Of a stretch of 7,768 nt of DNA, positions 6,949-7,768 are shown one piece after another; the first letter of the stretch is position 1, and every line of letters starts with the position of its first letter. The stretch comes from CAWFPR01 sp963817635 (lineage in GTDB: Bacteria > Acidobacteriota > Vicinamibacteria > Vicinamibacterales > 2-12-FULL-66-21), in contig CAWFPR010000022.1 of the NCBI GenBank assembly GCA_963817635.1, forward strand, positions 1 through 7,768. The letters run 5' to 3'. A model generated the notes under the pieces. That model had not been told where the DNA came from. It was given only the letters and a program-made list of their open reading frames with translations, and did not search any database. The position numbers were made by a program, and so were the translations under genes.

Positions 6949-7768
6949 CAACGGACGGACGGCGGAGCACTCGCTGCCTGGTCGCCTGCTCGAATGCGAG
7001 GCGAGTTCCAGGAGCTTGGGCTCGCTGCAGGCCCTCCCGGTGAAGCTGACTCCGAAGGGCCCGGCATGGCGTCGAAGCCCGGCCGGGAACGCCGGCGTCG
7101 GCGCGTTCGGCACCAGCGCGAACGGCACGATCACGGTCGGATAGCCCGGCCGCGCCGCGATGCCGACCCGCTGCGCCCGGAAACAGGATCGCGTCGAGCC
7201 GTTCCGCCTTCATCATCTCGTCGATGCCGTGCGGACCGACAGGCGGATGTCCCTCGCGCGGTCCGCCTCGTAGCGACCGCGATCCTTCTCGACATCCATT
7301 TCGTCCGAGATGTCGAGTTGCGACTGGCCGTATTTGATCGCCCCGGCCCTGGCGTGTGCCGTGTTCCACGTACGCAGCTCGGTGAGCGTCTTCACCGGCG
7401 CCGCGGCGCCGAGCGACTTCAGCCAGCTGTTGAAGTCGCGCTTCATCCGTATTCAGCACGACCGAGCAATCGTCATCCTTGCCTTTGGCGTTGTCGCACC
7501 CGAGCAGCCGTTCCAGCGCAGAAAATTGTTCTTGGGATCGTGATCGACGACGCTGGGATGTCGGCTGGATCGACGATGATGGCACCCTGCGGATTTCAGG
7601 ACCGCGATCGCCTCGTCCATGGCCTTCCTCTGCTCGGCGTTCAGGCCGCCCGCGCGGCCGCTCGGCTCCCGGCACGGTAGCGTGCGGTCGTAGAAGAGGG
7701 CCCGCGGAATGCCGATGCGTGCGCCTTTCAGCCCGTCGGTCTTCAGGAACCTGGTGTAGTCGTGCCGC
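6948..7768 (-). pseudogene. Amidase-signature family enzyme, 3' part only, with multiple frameshifts
   Basis: The C-terminal half of an amidase (GatA-related amidase-signature family, which hydrolyses amide bonds), cut by the window edge. Stitching frames gives the family text in order: DYTRFLKTDGLKGARIGIP, FYDRT, GGLNAEQRKAMDEAIAVLKS, GAIIVDPADIPS, DPKNNFLRWNGCSG, DNAKGKDDDCSVVL, MKRDFNSWLKSLGAAAPVK, HGIDEMMKAERLDAILFPG, GIAARPGYPTVIVPFALVPN, PFGVSFTGRACSEPKLLELA, AFEQATRQRV, then PPPSVR and TGA at 6950-6948. Shifts fall near 7586, 7556, 7500, 7452, 7447, 7236, 7168, 7163, 7057-7080 (a compensating pair), 6998 and 6967, nearly all at short runs of identical bases. The catalytic Ser-Ser-Lys region lies outside the window. 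The family call is strong; whether the gene is truly broken or just poorly sequenced cannot be decided here. Confidence 0.78.

Noticed and set aside
6395..7675. A single minus-strand protein of 426 residues covering both broken genes.
   Set aside because: It mixes true segments of the amidase and the PAS-like protein with out-of-frame stretches; the family text jumps between frames, so it is a composite artefact.
6580..7680. A plus-strand frame of 366 codons over the amidase/PAS region.
   Set aside because: It is the antisense shadow of two recognisable but frameshifted minus-strand genes and shows no domain features.

Overview
This is a high-GC bacterial window in which every gene I can support lies on the minus strand, so transcription runs from high to low coordinates. 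I recognise no RNA gene, CRISPR array, insertion sequence or phage gene. The gene families (exported S9 and M20 peptidases, DinB, a RibD-type reductase, a PAS/CxxC protein), strong codon bias and high GC fit a soil-type Acidobacteriota, perhaps a Vicinamibacterales-like organism. That placement is an inference from style, not proof.

Layout in the direction of transcription. (1) 7768-6948: the 3' portion of an amidase-signature enzyme, entering from outside the window and broken by about a dozen one-base frameshifts. (2) 6948-6395: a small PAS-like protein ending in a CxxC...CxxC module, also frameshifted, whose start codon overlaps the amidase stop (TGATG). (3) 6318-3623: a large exported S9 serine peptidase (beta-propeller plus alpha/beta-hydrolase) with one frameshift at a T run. 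(4) 3553-2264: an exported M20 metallopeptidase with a complete metal-site set. (5) 2240-1716: a DinB-family protein with a GTG start. (6) 1621-1097: a RibD C-terminal/dihydrofolate-reductase-like protein. (7) 1074-820: a small exported protein of unknown function. (8) 793-41: a class I SAM-dependent methyltransferase.

Genes 4 to 8 are closely spaced (23, 94, 22 and 26 bases between chosen starts and stops) and could be one transcript. Genes 5, 6 and 7 have strong GGAGG ribosome sites. The S9 and M20 genes have none; each instead has a -10-like hexamer exactly six bases before the ATG, suggesting leaderless transcripts. The two exported peptidases could act together outside the cytoplasm, S9 making peptides and M20 trimming them. 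The downstream genes share no obvious pathway.

The most striking pattern is technical or evolutionary rather than a new system. From 41 to 6318 there is one indel in over 6 kb. From 6395 to 7768 there are about fifteen, mostly losses in short G/C runs, while the amino-acid text between them stays conserved. Poor base-level consensus toward the end of an assembled sequence is the simplest explanation; recent gene decay is the alternative. I did not find a convincing undescribed system.
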